A stretch of 64,000 nucleotides of DNA from Adiantum capillus-veneris (lineage: Eukaryota; Streptophyta; Polypodiopsida; Polypodiales; Pteridaceae): the NCBI GenBank assembly GCA_014529385.2, contig CM043952.1, positions 70,501,299 through 70,565,298 on the forward strand, written 5' to 3'. This document shows, piece after piece, positions 1 to 11,843 of this stretch. Positions within the stretch are counted from its first letter, which is position 1, and every line of letters starts with the position of its first letter. The position numbers and the translations under genes are program-made. The notes below the pieces were generated by a model. That model was not told the DNA's origin and ran no database searches. It saw only the letters and a program-made list of their open reading frames with translations.

Positions 1-290
1 CTTAAGCGGATACACCCATGTATGCCTGGAGTAATCATCAATAACATTCACGAAGTAAAGGTCATGCATAATCTTCGACTCCAGCTCTTTATGTAGCAAT
101 GCAATTTTTGCCTCATTTGTGACTTGCATAAAGACCACCCAGAATATCCCAAACGTGTTTTGTAGATTTTGCTGAACGAATGTGAGGAGTAATAGTGTGT
201 TTCACATACAACACAATCAATGCATGAGCCTGCGCATCTTTTAAATCTCAATGAGCTTGTTCTATCGTAGGCCAAACAAGTCTAACAACA
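1..290 (-). pseudogene. copia A gag, downstream half (split by the giant gypsy insertion)
   Basis: Minus-strand Ty1/copia gag remnant. It matches, base for base over long stretches, the gag region of copia B at about 62,990-63,290 in this window. No single frame stays open. It stops abruptly at the 5' LTR of the element starting at 291, and the same gag resumes at 22421 after the CAACA target duplication, so the two pieces are one gene split by a later insertion. The window edge cuts the rest of copia A. It is non-functional; the family assignment is firm through the continuation at 22421-22631. Confidence 0.8.
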
Positions 291-1215
291 TGTTAGAAGC
301 TAGACACACCCTACGGAAAATGACTGCTCGGCGGATTATTATTTTTTGTAAGTATTCATTTATTGAGAAAACCCGACATTTCACCTTTGTAAATATTGGG
401 GCTTACAGAAGTTTCCAGATTGTATCCCAGTTTTGACATTTAGATTGACTAGATGGTTAAATTGGAACATTAGGGTTTGAGATTGTAAGGTATTTATACC
501 ACTTTTTGACCTTAATGAAAAAACCTTTGTTATTTTAAAAAAGTTTGAAGTCTGTGAGTGAGCATACTGTGTACGAGAGAGAGTGAGAGCTTCATCTTGA
601 CGCTACGCGCGCACCGATGGTCAAAATCGAGTGCAAAGAAGTGCAGCGTGTTGCCCCTGACAAGAGCTACGTGCCAATACCTACATTGTGCGCGTACGGT
701 CCGGTTTTGCGAGCTCCATCTACGAGATTCATCTGGTGATTCGGTGAGCATACGTTGTCCGATTTTGCATTGCAACATATCCACGCGTTCGCATTGAGTA
801 GAGCTACACATTAGGCACTTTAGTTTTCGAAAACGACGACCTTCAAATTTCGGCCAGACATCCTACGTGATTTTGCACCGGGTGTTTTGGGTTGGGGTTT
901 TGGTTCATAGACCTTAGGGAGAGCGACCTATTGGTGTTAGTAGGGTCTTCTTCAAGTTCTGTGGTGTTTCGAGATTGTTTGATGGGTATTCAGCTCTAGA
1001 AAGCGTTGTAGGAAGTTTCCTCTTATGCACTCCTGAAGGCAGCTTAGACATTGGGTAGAGACCTCTGTAGGAATTAGTTAGGAGTCGGTCGAGTGTAGGT
1101 TGACACCCTATGCTTGCTTCCACGCGCCTGCGGGTCGAGCTTCGTACTTAGCTAACAAATCTTGTTAGGTGAGTTCTTGCTGTGTTGACGTCCATCGTGG
1201 CGTAACCGTCCAACA
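291..1215 (+). repeat. 5' LTR of giant gypsy element
   Basis: 925 bp, beginning TGTTAGAAGC and ending CCGTCCAACA, with a close direct copy at 21493-22420. The two differ by scattered substitutions and small indels, so the insertion is not recent. It contains a half-copy of the element's palindrome (GACATCCTACG at 857-867). Confidence 0.95.
491..500 (+). promoter_or_regulatory. Candidate LTR TATA element
   Basis: TATTTATACC, also present in the 3' LTR at about 21692. It is the best TATA-like match in the LTR and would drive transcription of the giant element. No other evidence supports the start site. Confidence 0.35.
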
Positions 1216-1216
1216 T

Positions 1217-1234
1217 TGGTGCCGCTGCCAGGGA
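1217..1234 (+). other. Primer-binding site of giant gypsy element
   Basis: TGGTGCCGCTGCCAGGGA begins two bases after the 5' LTR. It resembles the tRNA-Asp-type PBS used by several plant gypsy elements (TGGCGCCGTTGCCGGGGA) with a few differences. Its position and TGG start make the PBS call strong; the tRNA identity is less certain. Confidence 0.8.
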
Positions 1235-3130
1235 CGAAAACCCTAGGTAGGTGACCGAGACTAGTCCTTGAGGATAGGGATTCTTTGGCTTGCCAAGAGT
1301 TTCGTTTTACATTTAGATAGGATCAGAGGGTGGAGGACTCTCTAGGTCTTAGAGGGAGTCTAGGGAGCGTGGCCTAGATCCTTCGACTTAGGTAGACTTA
1401 GGTAGTTTTTAGTTGAGTTGTGGTGTAGAGAGTAGGAGTTGGAGTGGTAGAGCTGTGAGAGGAGAGCTTGAGAGTCCGGAGAGGCCAGGAAGCAATCGAA
1501 ACACCATTATCACCATTTCACATAATGAGTAGGAGTAGAGTAAGTAGGAGATCATGATTCAGGATCTAGAGCACTTAATGCATGTATTTGTCATAATAAT
1601 CAATATATAATTCTCTTAAATGATTTTCTCATGCTAAACTGATCATTTAATATGGGGAAGTGCCAGGGGAGAAAAAGCTAGAATATTGGTTAAGCTAGCA
1701 GACCGGCCACAGTAAGGATCCAAAGGAGGGAAAATAGGGATCCAAAGGGGGGGCCATCTGCAAAAGAGCCATGTGCAACAATGGGCTAAAAAGACCTTAA
1801 GGTTCAGCCCATTAAGACTTCCAAAATGCTAAGGTTCCAAAATTCAAAGGTTGTGTCCAAAGGTCAACCATGGGGGAATTGGATGCTTTTTGTGTGTCCC
1901 AAAAGTCTTTACAAATCCCTACATAGGAGGGGGAAATCCTTGCTTGTAGGGGATGAGAGAGAAAGTCACACACACAAGCTCCCTTTACACAAAGGGAATG
2001 AGGGACACATATCAGCTCCCTAGCCCAGATGCCCACAAGGTGTACCCAATTTCTATTGGATGGCCTTGGAGGTGGACTAATGAGAATTAGGCTAGAGTAA
2101 ATCTAGTTTAATTAATTTAAAAAAACTTAATAAAAGAACCAATGAGAATTAAGTCCTCTAGAAGAATATTGGACAGTCTCCCAAGGGGTCCAATGAGCAT
2201 TCAACAGCCCAATGGCTTGCCTGCTTTCTATTGGCCAGGAGGCAAAGGGGTCCAATGAGAGTTTAGTTGAATTATTAAATTACCTAAAGCTCTCACAAAA
2301 GGGGAAAGGGGGACACATGTCAGAAGGCTATCACTTATGCTGTTGAATTGTCATTGGCTAGCCCTAGGGAGGTCCAATGAGAGGGTAGCATGAGAAAAAT
2401 AGCAAGCGGGGTCGACCAAGAGAGAGAGGGGACTGATTTTTGCAAGGCATTATCACACACCACTCACACAATCTCATGTGTGAAGTAAAGAAGACTCTCT
2501 CTCCTTCTCAAGCTTTAATGGAAAGCTTATCACCTACTCCAAGCTTGTGAGAAGGGAGGCCTACACCAACAACTCTTGGCTTTGTGATGCAAATCCAACC
2601 AAGAGCCAAGCTTCAATGCATGCTCATCTCCTCTACCATGCTAATTACTAAGCTAAGCTATGCTAATATGGGTGATTATGTGAGGAGATGTACATCTTTC
2701 TCGTAAGAATACTCCTTCTTCCTCTCAATCTACTCTCATACCCCACTAGCTCTCACCATCTTCGAAGGTGTGTGAGGTCTTGGGTCTGAGACCGGAGACA
2801 ATTGATGTTGTGGTTGATAAGTGTTTTGCTTAGTGCATGAAGCTTTCATCTTCATTGCACTAGCTAGTCTTGAAGGAACACAAAGAATTGTATTGTACAA
2901 TGTCTCTCTTGATGGGAGAAACCATAATACAAAGCCTTTTGGACGGGGGACCAACTCCATGCAAATCCGGTCCTCAACTGTTGTCAATAGCTTAATTTCT
3001 CTCTCTTTTGAAAGTATTGGTCATGCTATCTAACTAGGTGTTATGCTTTTTGTTGCTCTCTCCACCCAAGCACTCTTGTAATTCTCATTAGGAATCTATT
3101 CTAATGAAATGTCCACTATGTTCATGCTAG
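1235..3130 (+). other. Non-coding leader of giant element
   Basis: No convincing coding frame. At 2080-2380 a short phrase close to GGTCCAATGAGA recurs at irregular spacing of about 50-120 bases (near 2088, 2141, 2189, 2249, 2371), usually after a stretch like TTGGCC; this is a degenerate tandem repeat. Small ORFs in this stretch are not supported. Confidence 0.5.
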
Positions 3131-3550
3131 GTTTTAGCCCAAGGTGGTTTGAAGGTCCACGACCTGTCCAAGCTAGATGTATTAAAAAAAGCTATCTCTA
3201 TTGTTTGAAGGTCAATTTGTGAATGGAGTGTAGCTACTCTGTTTAATAGCATGGATGGTACCACTTGTGCAACCTACTTACCATTGTGTTACAGAGGTTT
3301 TAGCCCAAGGTTGTTTGAAGGTCCACCATCTAGCCAAGCTAGCTCTATTGAAAGAAGCTCTCTCTATTTCTTGAAGGTCAATGTGTGAATGAAGTGTAGC
3401 TACTATGTTTAATACCATGTGTGCATTGGAGTAGAGGTCCACCACTTGTCCAATGTACTAACCATTGTGTTATGGAGGTTTTAGCCCAAGGTGGTTTGAA
3501 GGTCCACCACCTGTCCAACCTAGCTCTATGGAATAGTCCTATCTCTACTA
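3131..3550 (+). repeat. Three degenerate tandem repeats in the leader
   Basis: Units begin GTTTTAGCCCAAGG at about 3131, 3297 and 3478 (spacing 166 and 181) and share the phrases GAAGGTCCACCACCTGTCC and TGTAGCTACT. They are non-coding. Their location between PBS and gag matches the leader position where large plant gypsy elements carry tandem repeats. Confidence 0.75.
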
Positions 3551-3772
3551 TGATAGCATGGATGGTTTTGGGTAGTTTCCGCTACACACAAGTTTTTAGG
3601 CCATTAAATGTTACATATACTTGCTTGTTAGATTCATCACAAGGTTGTAAAAGACGCAAAAGTGTGTTTGAAAGCTGAAGTGAAGTCCAAAAGTTGCTGT
3701 GAGTGTTTCTGAGAGAGCTGTAGAGCATCAGGAGCATTTTTGTTAGAAAAATAAATAAATTTTAAGCCAGGA

Positions 3773-4638
3773 GACATCCTACGCGTAGGATGTCTACAGG
3801 CTAATCTGGTGGAAATTTTGGAATTTTGAATTGACCAGTCTGTTCAAAAGGTAGGTTTTACCCTATTTTCACATGGAAAGAGGAAATTTGACCATATCTT
3901 GACAGGATAAGGCTAGGTAGACAGAAATTGCCAGACATCCTACCGAAGTTGTGCCAAGGCATTATTTTAAGACCAAAACCATAGGATGGCTGCATGAGCA
4001 TGATCTGCATGCCCATATTGAGTGACTGAGAAAGTTTTCATCTCATTTGGGTGAGAAAATTGAGTTCTAAGCAGACTTTATCACTTTTGACTGAAAAAGG
4101 CTAGAACAACTAAAATTGAGGACTTTTGAAATCCAAACCAAAATTTAATCATACCACTGGGTTGCTGACATCAAGGGGGAGTTGTGGATCAAGTCTGGGG
4201 TCAAACAGGCCAAAAAGATATCCTACGCGTAGGATGTCATCTGTGTTATTTTGCACTCCAAACCCAGATTTGAGCATACCAAAGTGATCAACACCTTAAG
4301 AAGAGTCTGTACTTTGCATTTGAAGCTATTTTGATCAGTTAGACATGCTACGTGTAGAATGTCCAAAGCAAGAAATTCAAGCCAGAAATTGACTGTAGGC
4401 CTAGCAAGTGGCTGTATAGCCTGAGGCAAGCCTCCTAGTCAATTTTGGTCCAAATTGGAGTTGATTTGACTGGTCAGACCAACAGCAAGTTGTTGGAACA
4501 AATTTTTGATCCATTGACCAGCTTATAGGTGTCCAAATCAAAAAGTAAAAACAGCTGTGGACTCAGCACATCAAGGGGAATCCATAGTGCAAAAATCTAG
4601 GCAAAACAGAGCAGGAGATATCCTACGCGTAGGATGTC
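3773..4638. repeat. 5' cluster of 22-bp palindromes
   Basis: The palindrome is GACATCCTACG followed directly by its reverse complement. A perfect copy is at 3773-3794 (24 bp with its flanking A/T), one-mismatch copies are at 4217-4238 and 4617-4638, a degenerate copy is at 4342-4363, and a half site is at 3934-3944. The same palindrome forms the array at 19080-19955 and a half site lies in each LTR. The cluster sits just upstream of the first ORF, so a binding site or RNA hairpin is plausible, but its function is unknown. Confidence 0.85.
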
Positions 4639-5226
4639 TACTGGAGCTTAGTGAAGAGAAGAGTTGACTGAGGTTATACAGTGAGGTTCTATTTGACTTA
4701 AGGGTTCCAGAACTTCTTTCATATGTGAATTTGGACCTTGTTTGACCTTTTGACGGAGCAAAGATAGATTTAAGACTTTTTCAGGTAAATTGACCGACAT
4801 CCGAGGGAAGTACAGTTCCATATTAGCAGACCTAATCAAGAACATCAGAAGTGTATAAATAAAGTAGTGGTTGAGGTTAACTCTCCAGTTATACCAATCA
4901 TTACTAAAATCACCTCTAGCGATTAGATGCTCTGATTCGATTGCCGAAATTAAACGCTTGTGTACATGTATATTCAGCAGCAAAGCAAGAAGTTGTGCGG
5001 AGACTGATCCTTTGCCAAGTGAGTGGTTGAATTGGTGTAAGTTGCATTGATACGTTTGATGAATTTAAGATCAGGAAGATACATTTTTAGAGACCAAAAG
5101 GTGGCAGGTAACTAAGGTAGCTTAGTGTCCATTGAGGAGAGTGTAACTCGGGCAAGGCTAGATCCACTAGCACCAATTATTGAGGAGGGTAGTGATACGG
5201 AAACTTCATCAGACAAATCCTTCTTC

Positions 5227-5874
5227 ATGATGGGTAGTCAACAGCCAGGAGGTTTCACCTATGATGCACCAATGCCAAGGGGAAGCACCTCCCTAACTCC
5301 TTTGAACGATCCCAAGTTCACTGTAATCTTCTTAGAAGGAACAAACTCAAGGGGAGCCCTAGTTTATTTTGACTATCGAGGACGCAAGTGTATTTGTATT
5401 GAAGAAAGGCCGGCTCAGAGACTGGAGATAATTCGAGTCTATGATGATGGAGATAGATTCCGAGATGAAAAGGGGAACCACTATCTGATAGTTAGTAACC
5501 CTGAGGATTACAACAAATATGGAGATAACGTGGCAAAAGGAAAAATGGTTTCACAAACTCAAGAACCACCTCCAAACATTGATCGACCTGGAGAGCTTTT
5601 TATGTATGATAAGAAAACAACCAGGGTTTCAACTTATAATGAGAATGTGAGAATTTACAAACATGAGAGCGAGGGAATAGTCTCTTATATTCGTTGCAAA
5701 GAACCCTACCCAAACGAGTTAAGCAAAGATAAGGTTCTTTACTTATTCTCTTATGAAATTTCTATGGGGAAGGATATCATTTTTGTTGATAGGTATGGGC
5801 GAGAATACATACGTATTCTTCCAGAGGAGATAGAAAAGGCAACAGCCAGGAGCATCAACATATGCCCCCGATGA
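5227..5874 (+). CDS. Pre-gag ORF of giant element (unknown function)
   Basis: An open frame runs from about 5125; the first ATG is at 5227, giving about 215 residues of soluble, charged protein with no motif I recognise. It lies between leader and gag, as ORF1 does in Ogre-type elements. At its 3' end a different frame (from about 5840) reads naturally into Pro/Thr-rich sequence and then gag, so this may really be the N-terminus of one long gag polyprotein broken by a frameshift and not a separate gene. No catalytic motif, signal peptide or membrane segment was seen. Confidence 0.5.
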   Translation: MMGSQQPGGFTYDAPMPRGSTSLTPLNDPKFTVIFLEGTNSRGALVYFDYRGRKCICIEERPAQRLEIIRVYDDGDRFRDEKGNHYLIVSNPEDYNKYGDNVAKGKMVSQTQEPPPNIDRPGELFMYDKKTTRVSTYNENVRIYKHESEGIVSYIRCKEPYPNELSKDKVLYLFSYEISMGKDIIFVDRYGREYIRILPEEIEKATARSINICPR

Positions 5875-6983
5875 AGTGCCAAGAGCCACCTATACCCCTA
5901 GCAAGTCGACAAATCCATTTTCAGAAGAGTATGACGCGACTTCGCATTCTACCCGACCCGCAGACATTCAACAACCAGATCCAACCAACAACTCAGCCAT
6001 CATTGCAGGCATGGCTTCGACAGAGTGCAACATTAGAACAAGACCGATACCTAGATGGTTATCAAGCCGCACGAGGGCTAAGGGATTTACAAGAACCACC
6101 ACACTATTCAAGGTATCAAGGCAAGAGTAAGCCAAAAACTCAAGGGTCAACAGAGCCTGGAAGAACACCCATAGAACGAGTTCAAAGAGATGAACCATCT
6201 CTTGCAAGAACTGTTAGAAATTATGGTTTAGAAGCACCACTGGGAGAGGAACCCGCCTACTACAGAAGGCCAGAGGAGGTATATCGATTAGGATGTGAAG
6301 ATCCAATGATGAGATTTGTAGACCATCGTAGAATTAGACCTTCTTAGGTGCAAAAATGGGTAAACAAGAAATACATGGGAAACAGAGATCCTAGAGATCA
6401 TGTAACAGCCTTTGTGCATGTAATTAGAGTTGAAGAGGTGTTAGACTTCCCTACCCAATTTGCAGGGTTTGGACTAACCCTAGAGGATGACGCTGCTACT
6501 TGGTTTGACTCTGTGGAGCGTAGAGACTTTGAGTCTATGGAGGAGGTGTTTGACGAGTTTATCGAGGAATTCTCACAAAGGGGGATAGCTCATAATACAG
6601 TTTCACAAATCCATAAATTCAAGCAGAAAGACGGGGAATATGTGCGAAAGGCAGTCCTACGACTAAAAAGATATGTTAAGTTCTACCATGTGGAAGAACT
6701 GCCAACTTAGTCTAGACTTATGCTTATATTTATCCAAGGACTAAGGAATGCAGATCTCTAGAAGGACTTACATATGAAGAGGAGCACGATGTTAAATGAG
6801 TTAACTAAGGAGGCTCTTTATTTTGTAGACAATTGTGCGGTCTACAAAGAGGGTGAGTTCAAGGATCTCGACGATGATTCATCCTCGCAACAAAGTGGAA
6901 GAAAGTCCGCTAAGACAACACCAAAAGGGGGAAGTAATTGTAAGCCAAGATCAGCTTGTAGAGGAAGTGCTAAAAAAGATTAA
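5862..6983 (+). pseudogene. gag: gag core of giant element
   Basis: Retrotransposon gag domain. The segment 6348-6710 has the usual layout: a tryptophan-rich start, then FGLTLEDDAATWFDSV, the FDEFIEEFSQR helix, and the YVKFYHVEELP tail. It would package element RNA. In-frame stops at 6345-6347, 6708-6710 and 6759-6761 and a frame change near 6890 break it. Upstream (5862-6345) is a Gln/Pro-rich region. The frame continues into the zinc-knuckle part at 6835-7857. Confidence 0.75.
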
Positions 6984-7857
6984 CTTGTACGCCAAACCCC
7001 AGGCTAAACAGCCCAAGTGGTGTGCTATTGAACAAAAATGGACAAACCATGGGACGGAGGAATGTTATTATAACAAGGGATATGTGAGAGAGAGACCTTA
7101 CGCTCCCCAAGCTCAGGTAGCATCTCCTCAAATTCCACTGATGCCTAGGTATCAAGCAGGCAACCTACCAGGACCTGTAGGTGTAGAAAGACCACAACCA
7201 GTGTTGGGGCAACAACCATCCCTACCAGGATTACGACCAGTTGACATAAGATACACACCAATAGTAACCGAATCAAAAGAGAAGGCTTTGGTGCCTATGC
7301 ATGCATATTACGAAGATCCCAATGGATATGCAGCAAATCCTGTCTATTATCCACCAGAAGAACCCTCAACGCCAGAACCATGGAGCATGATAGGAGGTGC
7401 AGGATCACCAACAGATGCAGAGACAGCAGGAGAAGGAAGATATAGCTTGGATGAACGAACATTGTTGTTCATAGCCAACGGAGGCATGAGCGGGCAGAGA
7501 CATGCATACCAACAAAGAGGAGATCAAGGAGCACCTCAACAACCTAAAGAACCCTACTACAAGTGTGGTGGAGACCATTGGCTAAGAGATTGTCCTCATG
7601 ATGAAATCATTAGAGTCAACGCATATTGCACCGAGTGTGGAGTTACTCATTTGATTCCTGATTGCCTTAAGAACCCGAGCAAAGGAGCAAAAACTATCTT
7701 GAACATACTAGAAGCAGTGCCTTCCAGTGGAGGGTCAAAAAACGAGACAATCATACCTATTCAGGTAGTAACACGAGCCCAAGCTCAAAGAATGACGAAC
7801 AAACCCATAATTGAAGAGCCAAAAACCAATGTCCCAAGTTCAGAAACGAAAAATTAG
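6835..7857 (+). pseudogene. gag C-terminal part with zinc knuckles
   Basis: Pro/Gln-rich linker followed by two CCHC-like modules with CX2CX3HX4C spacing. The second (CTECGVTHLIPDC, about 7627-7665) is intact. The first (YYKCGGDHWLRDC, about 7555-7593) has Tyr where the leading Cys is expected. A third, weaker Cys/His run lies near 7020-7065. These modules bind RNA in nucleocapsids. The TAG at 7855-7857 is in frame with coding sequence that continues past it. Confidence 0.65.
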
Positions 7858-8595
7858 AGAAGCACTTGGAAAGCTAGAAAGGCGCGTATGAAAGCCAGGA
7901 GAGAACGAGAGCAAACGGCTCTATCTGAGGAGTTAAAACACACAAAGGATAGATTAGAGCGGTTAGAGGATCTGGCTAGCCTAAGCTCACACACTGCGGC
8001 AACCATAGCACCTAAGGAAATAGCAGAGCCCAAAAGTACAGGATCAGGAGGATCAGTGTTGGCAGAAAAGGTAAATGAGCAGTTAGACGCACTTTTAAAA
8101 GCTTACAAAGCCAGACTCAAAAACAACCAAACCCAAGAGCAAAGATGGATGACTTATCCATATGCCGAAATAGAAAAATAGAGGTTGGAAATGTGTCGAA
8201 AGATGATTGAAACAACTCAATCCTTGATAGAAAACCCGCTTGGTAAACCTGCAAGTTGGCATGAAGTACCAGCTCCAACCCCTATCAAACCAACTTTAGA
8301 GAAACAAGTAGAAACGAAGGAGGGACTCAGGAATGCCTCTAAGTCTAGGGGAGAGCCTATCATAGTGCCAAATACAACGCATGAGACAAGTGAGGGTTTC
8401 CAGCTTAAAACATTGGTAGAAATGGGTAAGGATAGTAACGGTCTAGATGACCTGTGGAAGCAAATCCGTGATGCCAATGAAGCTAACAAGGTGAGTTACC
8501 ACATGAACAGCACGAGAAAAGAGAAAAATGAGATCTTACCTCCTATTGAAGAATTTGAGGCAGGATCACAAATGAACTTTGATATACATTTGTAA
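7858..8595 (+). pseudogene. gag-pol linker, coiled-coil rich
   Basis: Same frame as the zinc-knuckle segment, with in-frame stops at 7855-7857 and 8179-8181 and the end at 8593-8595. The first part (7888-8000) is a charged heptad-like run (RREREQTALSEELKHTKD) typical of a coiled coil. The rest is hydrophilic with no recognised domain. Between 8596 and 8947 a short frame (8691-8885) has no clear identity. Likely a spacer between gag and protease. Confidence 0.45.
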
Positions 8596-8947
8596 GGGGG
8601 AGACAAGGGATCAATTAGTTAGGGGCACAACCAACCGACTCGCTGAAAACTCTACCCTCTTACCTAGGAGATTATGAAGCCAAGTCTGAGGTGAGAGCAA
8701 TCCCATCTCAAAGACTGTCTTCTAACAGAGTGATGGATTCACAAGGGTTGATTGTGTTATTGTCCACCTCTGTGGCATGCACAATCACATTAGCCAAACT
8801 CCTAAGGCTACGACCAAACATGTGGACCACAATAGGCAAATGCTTAGAAAAATTTAGAGTGAAAGACCCCACCTTGAAGCTTTAGGAAGGGATCAGAGAA
8901 TTGGACAAGCCTCAACTAAACACTAGGCTAGTACCTTTAAACAAGGT

Positions 8948-9885
8948 TTGGAGAGTATTAATAGCGAGGGAGAAGATGGAAACACCACGCTACCAGTAGA
9001 ATTCCAAGGAGTAGTTTCCAAAGCTATTCTTGACTGTGGAGCAGCTATTGCCTCTAAGGAAATCTGGAAAAAATGGGGAAAACCAGCTTTGAGAGCTACC
9101 GGAATGAAATTGCAATTGGCAGATGGGTTCATGGAAAAGCGTGTAGGACTCTTAGAAAAAGTAATTGTCACTTCCTGCGGAATCGAGTATGAGCATACAT
9201 TGCAATAGTAGATTTCGACAAAAAGAACAATTACGAGATCATCTTGGGAAGACCATTCATGATACAATTAAAGATGGTCCAAGATTGGGGTTACGACCAC
9301 ATATACCTCAGACATGGTGAGACAACAACCAAAATACACCTAAAAGACCATAGTTACAAGGATGTGAATCAGACACCAGTGGAAGAGTTTGATTCAGCTA
9401 CATTATCAGGGTTGGAACTCCCAGCATGGTTAGGGCAACAAAAAGAGCTATGGATGTGCCGAGCTTCACATTGTGGGAGCTTAAAAAGAGAGGAATGCAT
9501 CTTAGAAAGAGCGGTTGAGGACAAGGATTATATTCCGGAACCTTTTCTTGAAGATGCCTTGAAACCTCTGGAATGGGAACACATACTAGCAACATTGGAT
9601 GTCTGTACCATTACAGATAGCCCAATGAAAACATTTTGTGATAAGGATGGCTATGATGTGATACCCTATTACATGGTAAGCATTATACGAGAAGGAGATG
9701 AAATTGTAGAACCACCAGAACAAGAAGAGTTTTATAACTCCTATGAGCATCTGGAGGTAAATAACAATGCAGATAATGAGTGTTCAAACAGCTCAAGCGA
9801 GCGTGGGGAGAAAACAGAGAATATCAAGTTTTATGATTTTGCCAATCAGCACCCTAGACGCAAGGAATGCTATAGGAGAAAATGA
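8948..9885 (+). pseudogene. Retropepsin (first aspartic protease) and spacer
   Basis: Matches a retroelement aspartic protease: AILDCGAAIAS at about 9026-9058 holds the catalytic Asp, with Cys where Ser/Thr is usual, and the closing motif IILGRPF lies at about 9239-9259. A frame change near 9200 separates the two motifs. The spacer to 9885 is acidic and unassigned; its frame has stops at 9883-9885 and again near 10003 before RT begins. It would process the polyprotein but is broken here. Confidence 0.7.
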
Positions 9886-10386
9886 GTAAAAAACAAAGCG
9901 AGAGAGAACCTGATGCCCAGGATCAAAGATAAAACTCACTATCTAATGCTTGTCAAAGTAGAGGATTGTGTAAAAGACCAAATATCAGCAAGATTCTCGA
10001 AAGTTTGAAGGGAAAGAACGTGAGAGGAAATAAAACAAGTACAAAAAGCTAAAACAGAAACAAAATCACAAAAATCACAAAAATCAAAACAAGACACAAC
10101 AAAAGACCTAGAGTGGACCAAACTGGAGCGTAAAAAGAAATACCAAGAAGTGAAACGGTCATTACGAGAGGTATGGACTACAGCGGGAGAAGGTGACGGT
10201 AAGGAGGAGTCAGAAAAAGGAAACATGAATGTACCATCACACTATCGAAAATTCACCATCCAGAACAGAAAAATCATAATGACACCACCAATCAGGGAAA
10301 GAATAAACCAAGAATCTTACGATGGTCCGGAAAATGCAAAACGAATAGACCTCGCTGAACTAGGTGAGAAGCCTCAGCAACTGACT

Positions 10387-11035
10387 TAGAGCCTGAAGAA
10401 GAAGAACGGTTAGCACAACTTCTCAAGAAGTATAAAGATGTGTTTGCATGGTCCTACAAAGACCTCAAAGGAGTTAATCCATCGATATGCCAACAAACAA
10501 TTCCTTTGAAATCAGATGCCAAACCTAGCAAACAACGTCCTTATACATATAATGACAAATTCGCTAAACGAATCAAAGAGGAGATTGATAAGCTGATGGA
10601 TGCTGAATTCATCTAATAAATCGAGCATACAGATTGGGTGTCACCCATTGTGGTTGTCCCCAAAAAGAACGGAAAATTGCGAGTGTGTGTAAACCTCAAA
10701 AAGGTAAATGCAACCACCATAAGGGACAATTATCCCTTGCCGATAACAGAACATGTACTTGAGAGGGTGGCCGGGAAACGGGCTTATTCCTTTCTAGATG
10801 GGTTTTCAGGGTATAACCAACTGAAAATTGCAATAGAGGATCAACACAAAATAGCGTTTTCCACAGAATGGGGAATATATGCGTATAGAGTTATGCCTTT
10901 TGGCTTAACTAATGCCCCATCTACCTTTCAAAGGGTAATGACGCACGCGTTCAAAGAATACCTGAGAATATTCTTAAAAATATACTTGAATGATCTTTGT
11001 GTACACTCTCTTCTATGAGAAGAACATATAGACCA
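10387..11035 (+). pseudogene. Reverse transcriptase of giant element
   Basis: Ty3-type RT. The N-terminal part (LLKKYKDVFAWSYKDLKG) starts near 10420. Two consecutive stops lie at 10614-10619, then WVSPIVVVPKKNGKLRVCV, NYPLP, SFLDGFSGYNQ and YAYRVMPFGLTNAPSTFQR follow in order. The catalytic box reads YLND at 10983-10994 where YLDD is expected, so a metal-binding Asp is lost. A stop follows at about 11018. The RT thumb/connection (11036-11214) is frameshifted. Confidence 0.85.
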
Positions 11036-11214
11036 TTTACAAAAGGTATTGAGAGGTGCAGAACATATCGAATCTGTCTTAACTTGGAAAAATGCATTTT
11101 TATGGTTAGGCAAGGTCGCATCTTGTGACATATTGTCTCAAGAAATGGTATAACCACTGACCTAGACAAAATCAAAGTCATAGTAGACCTGCCCAGGCTA
11201 CTAATGCAAAACAA

Positions 11215-11760
11215 GTGCAATCCTTCATGGGACACTGTGGATATTATCGAAGATTCATATATATGTATGCAGTCATTGCACAGCCTCTGTATAGTTTGTT
11301 AGTCAATTTCGACTGGACTGAGGAGTGTGAAACTTCATTCCAAAAGCTGAAAGAAAACCTTGTATCAGCACCAGTACTTAAGGCACCAGATTGGAAAAAG
11401 ATATTCCATGTTCACATTGATGCTTCTGCATATGCAATCGGGAGTATTCTGGCTCAACCTGGAGACGGAACAATGGATTTCCCAGTTTGTTATGCAAGCC
11501 AACAGTTAAACAGTGCAGAAAAGAACTACACAACCACTGAAAGAGAGGGGTTAGGAATGATTTACGCTGTAAAGAAATTCCGGCATTATTTGCTCGCAAA
11601 AAAATTTGTGTTCTTCACAGATCATTAGCTCTTTTGTATCTGGCAAATAAACCATGCAATATAGGGAGAATTGTACAATGGTTTATTATATTGCTAGAGT
11701 TTGATTTCACAGTGGTGGTCAAAAAGGGTAAAACTCATCTACGGGTGGATCATCTTTCAA
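11215..11760 (+). pseudogene. RNase H of giant element
   Basis: Ty3-type RNase H fold: FHVHIDASAYAIGSILAQ (first catalytic Asp), YTTTEREGLGMIYAVKKFRHYL (Glu), and FFTDH before a TAG at 11626-11628, resuming in the same frame with the usual GRIVQW-LLEFDF-HLRVDHLSR tail. It would degrade RNA in hybrids during replication. Only one RNase H is visible, unlike the dual arrangement in the gypsy element at 23707-33607. Confidence 0.8.
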
Positions 11761-11843
11761 GGATACAAAACGGGGAAGCTCCTGAAGAAGTAGATGATGA
11801 TATACCAGATGCTCATCTTTTCAATATTGAAATGATACCCAAA

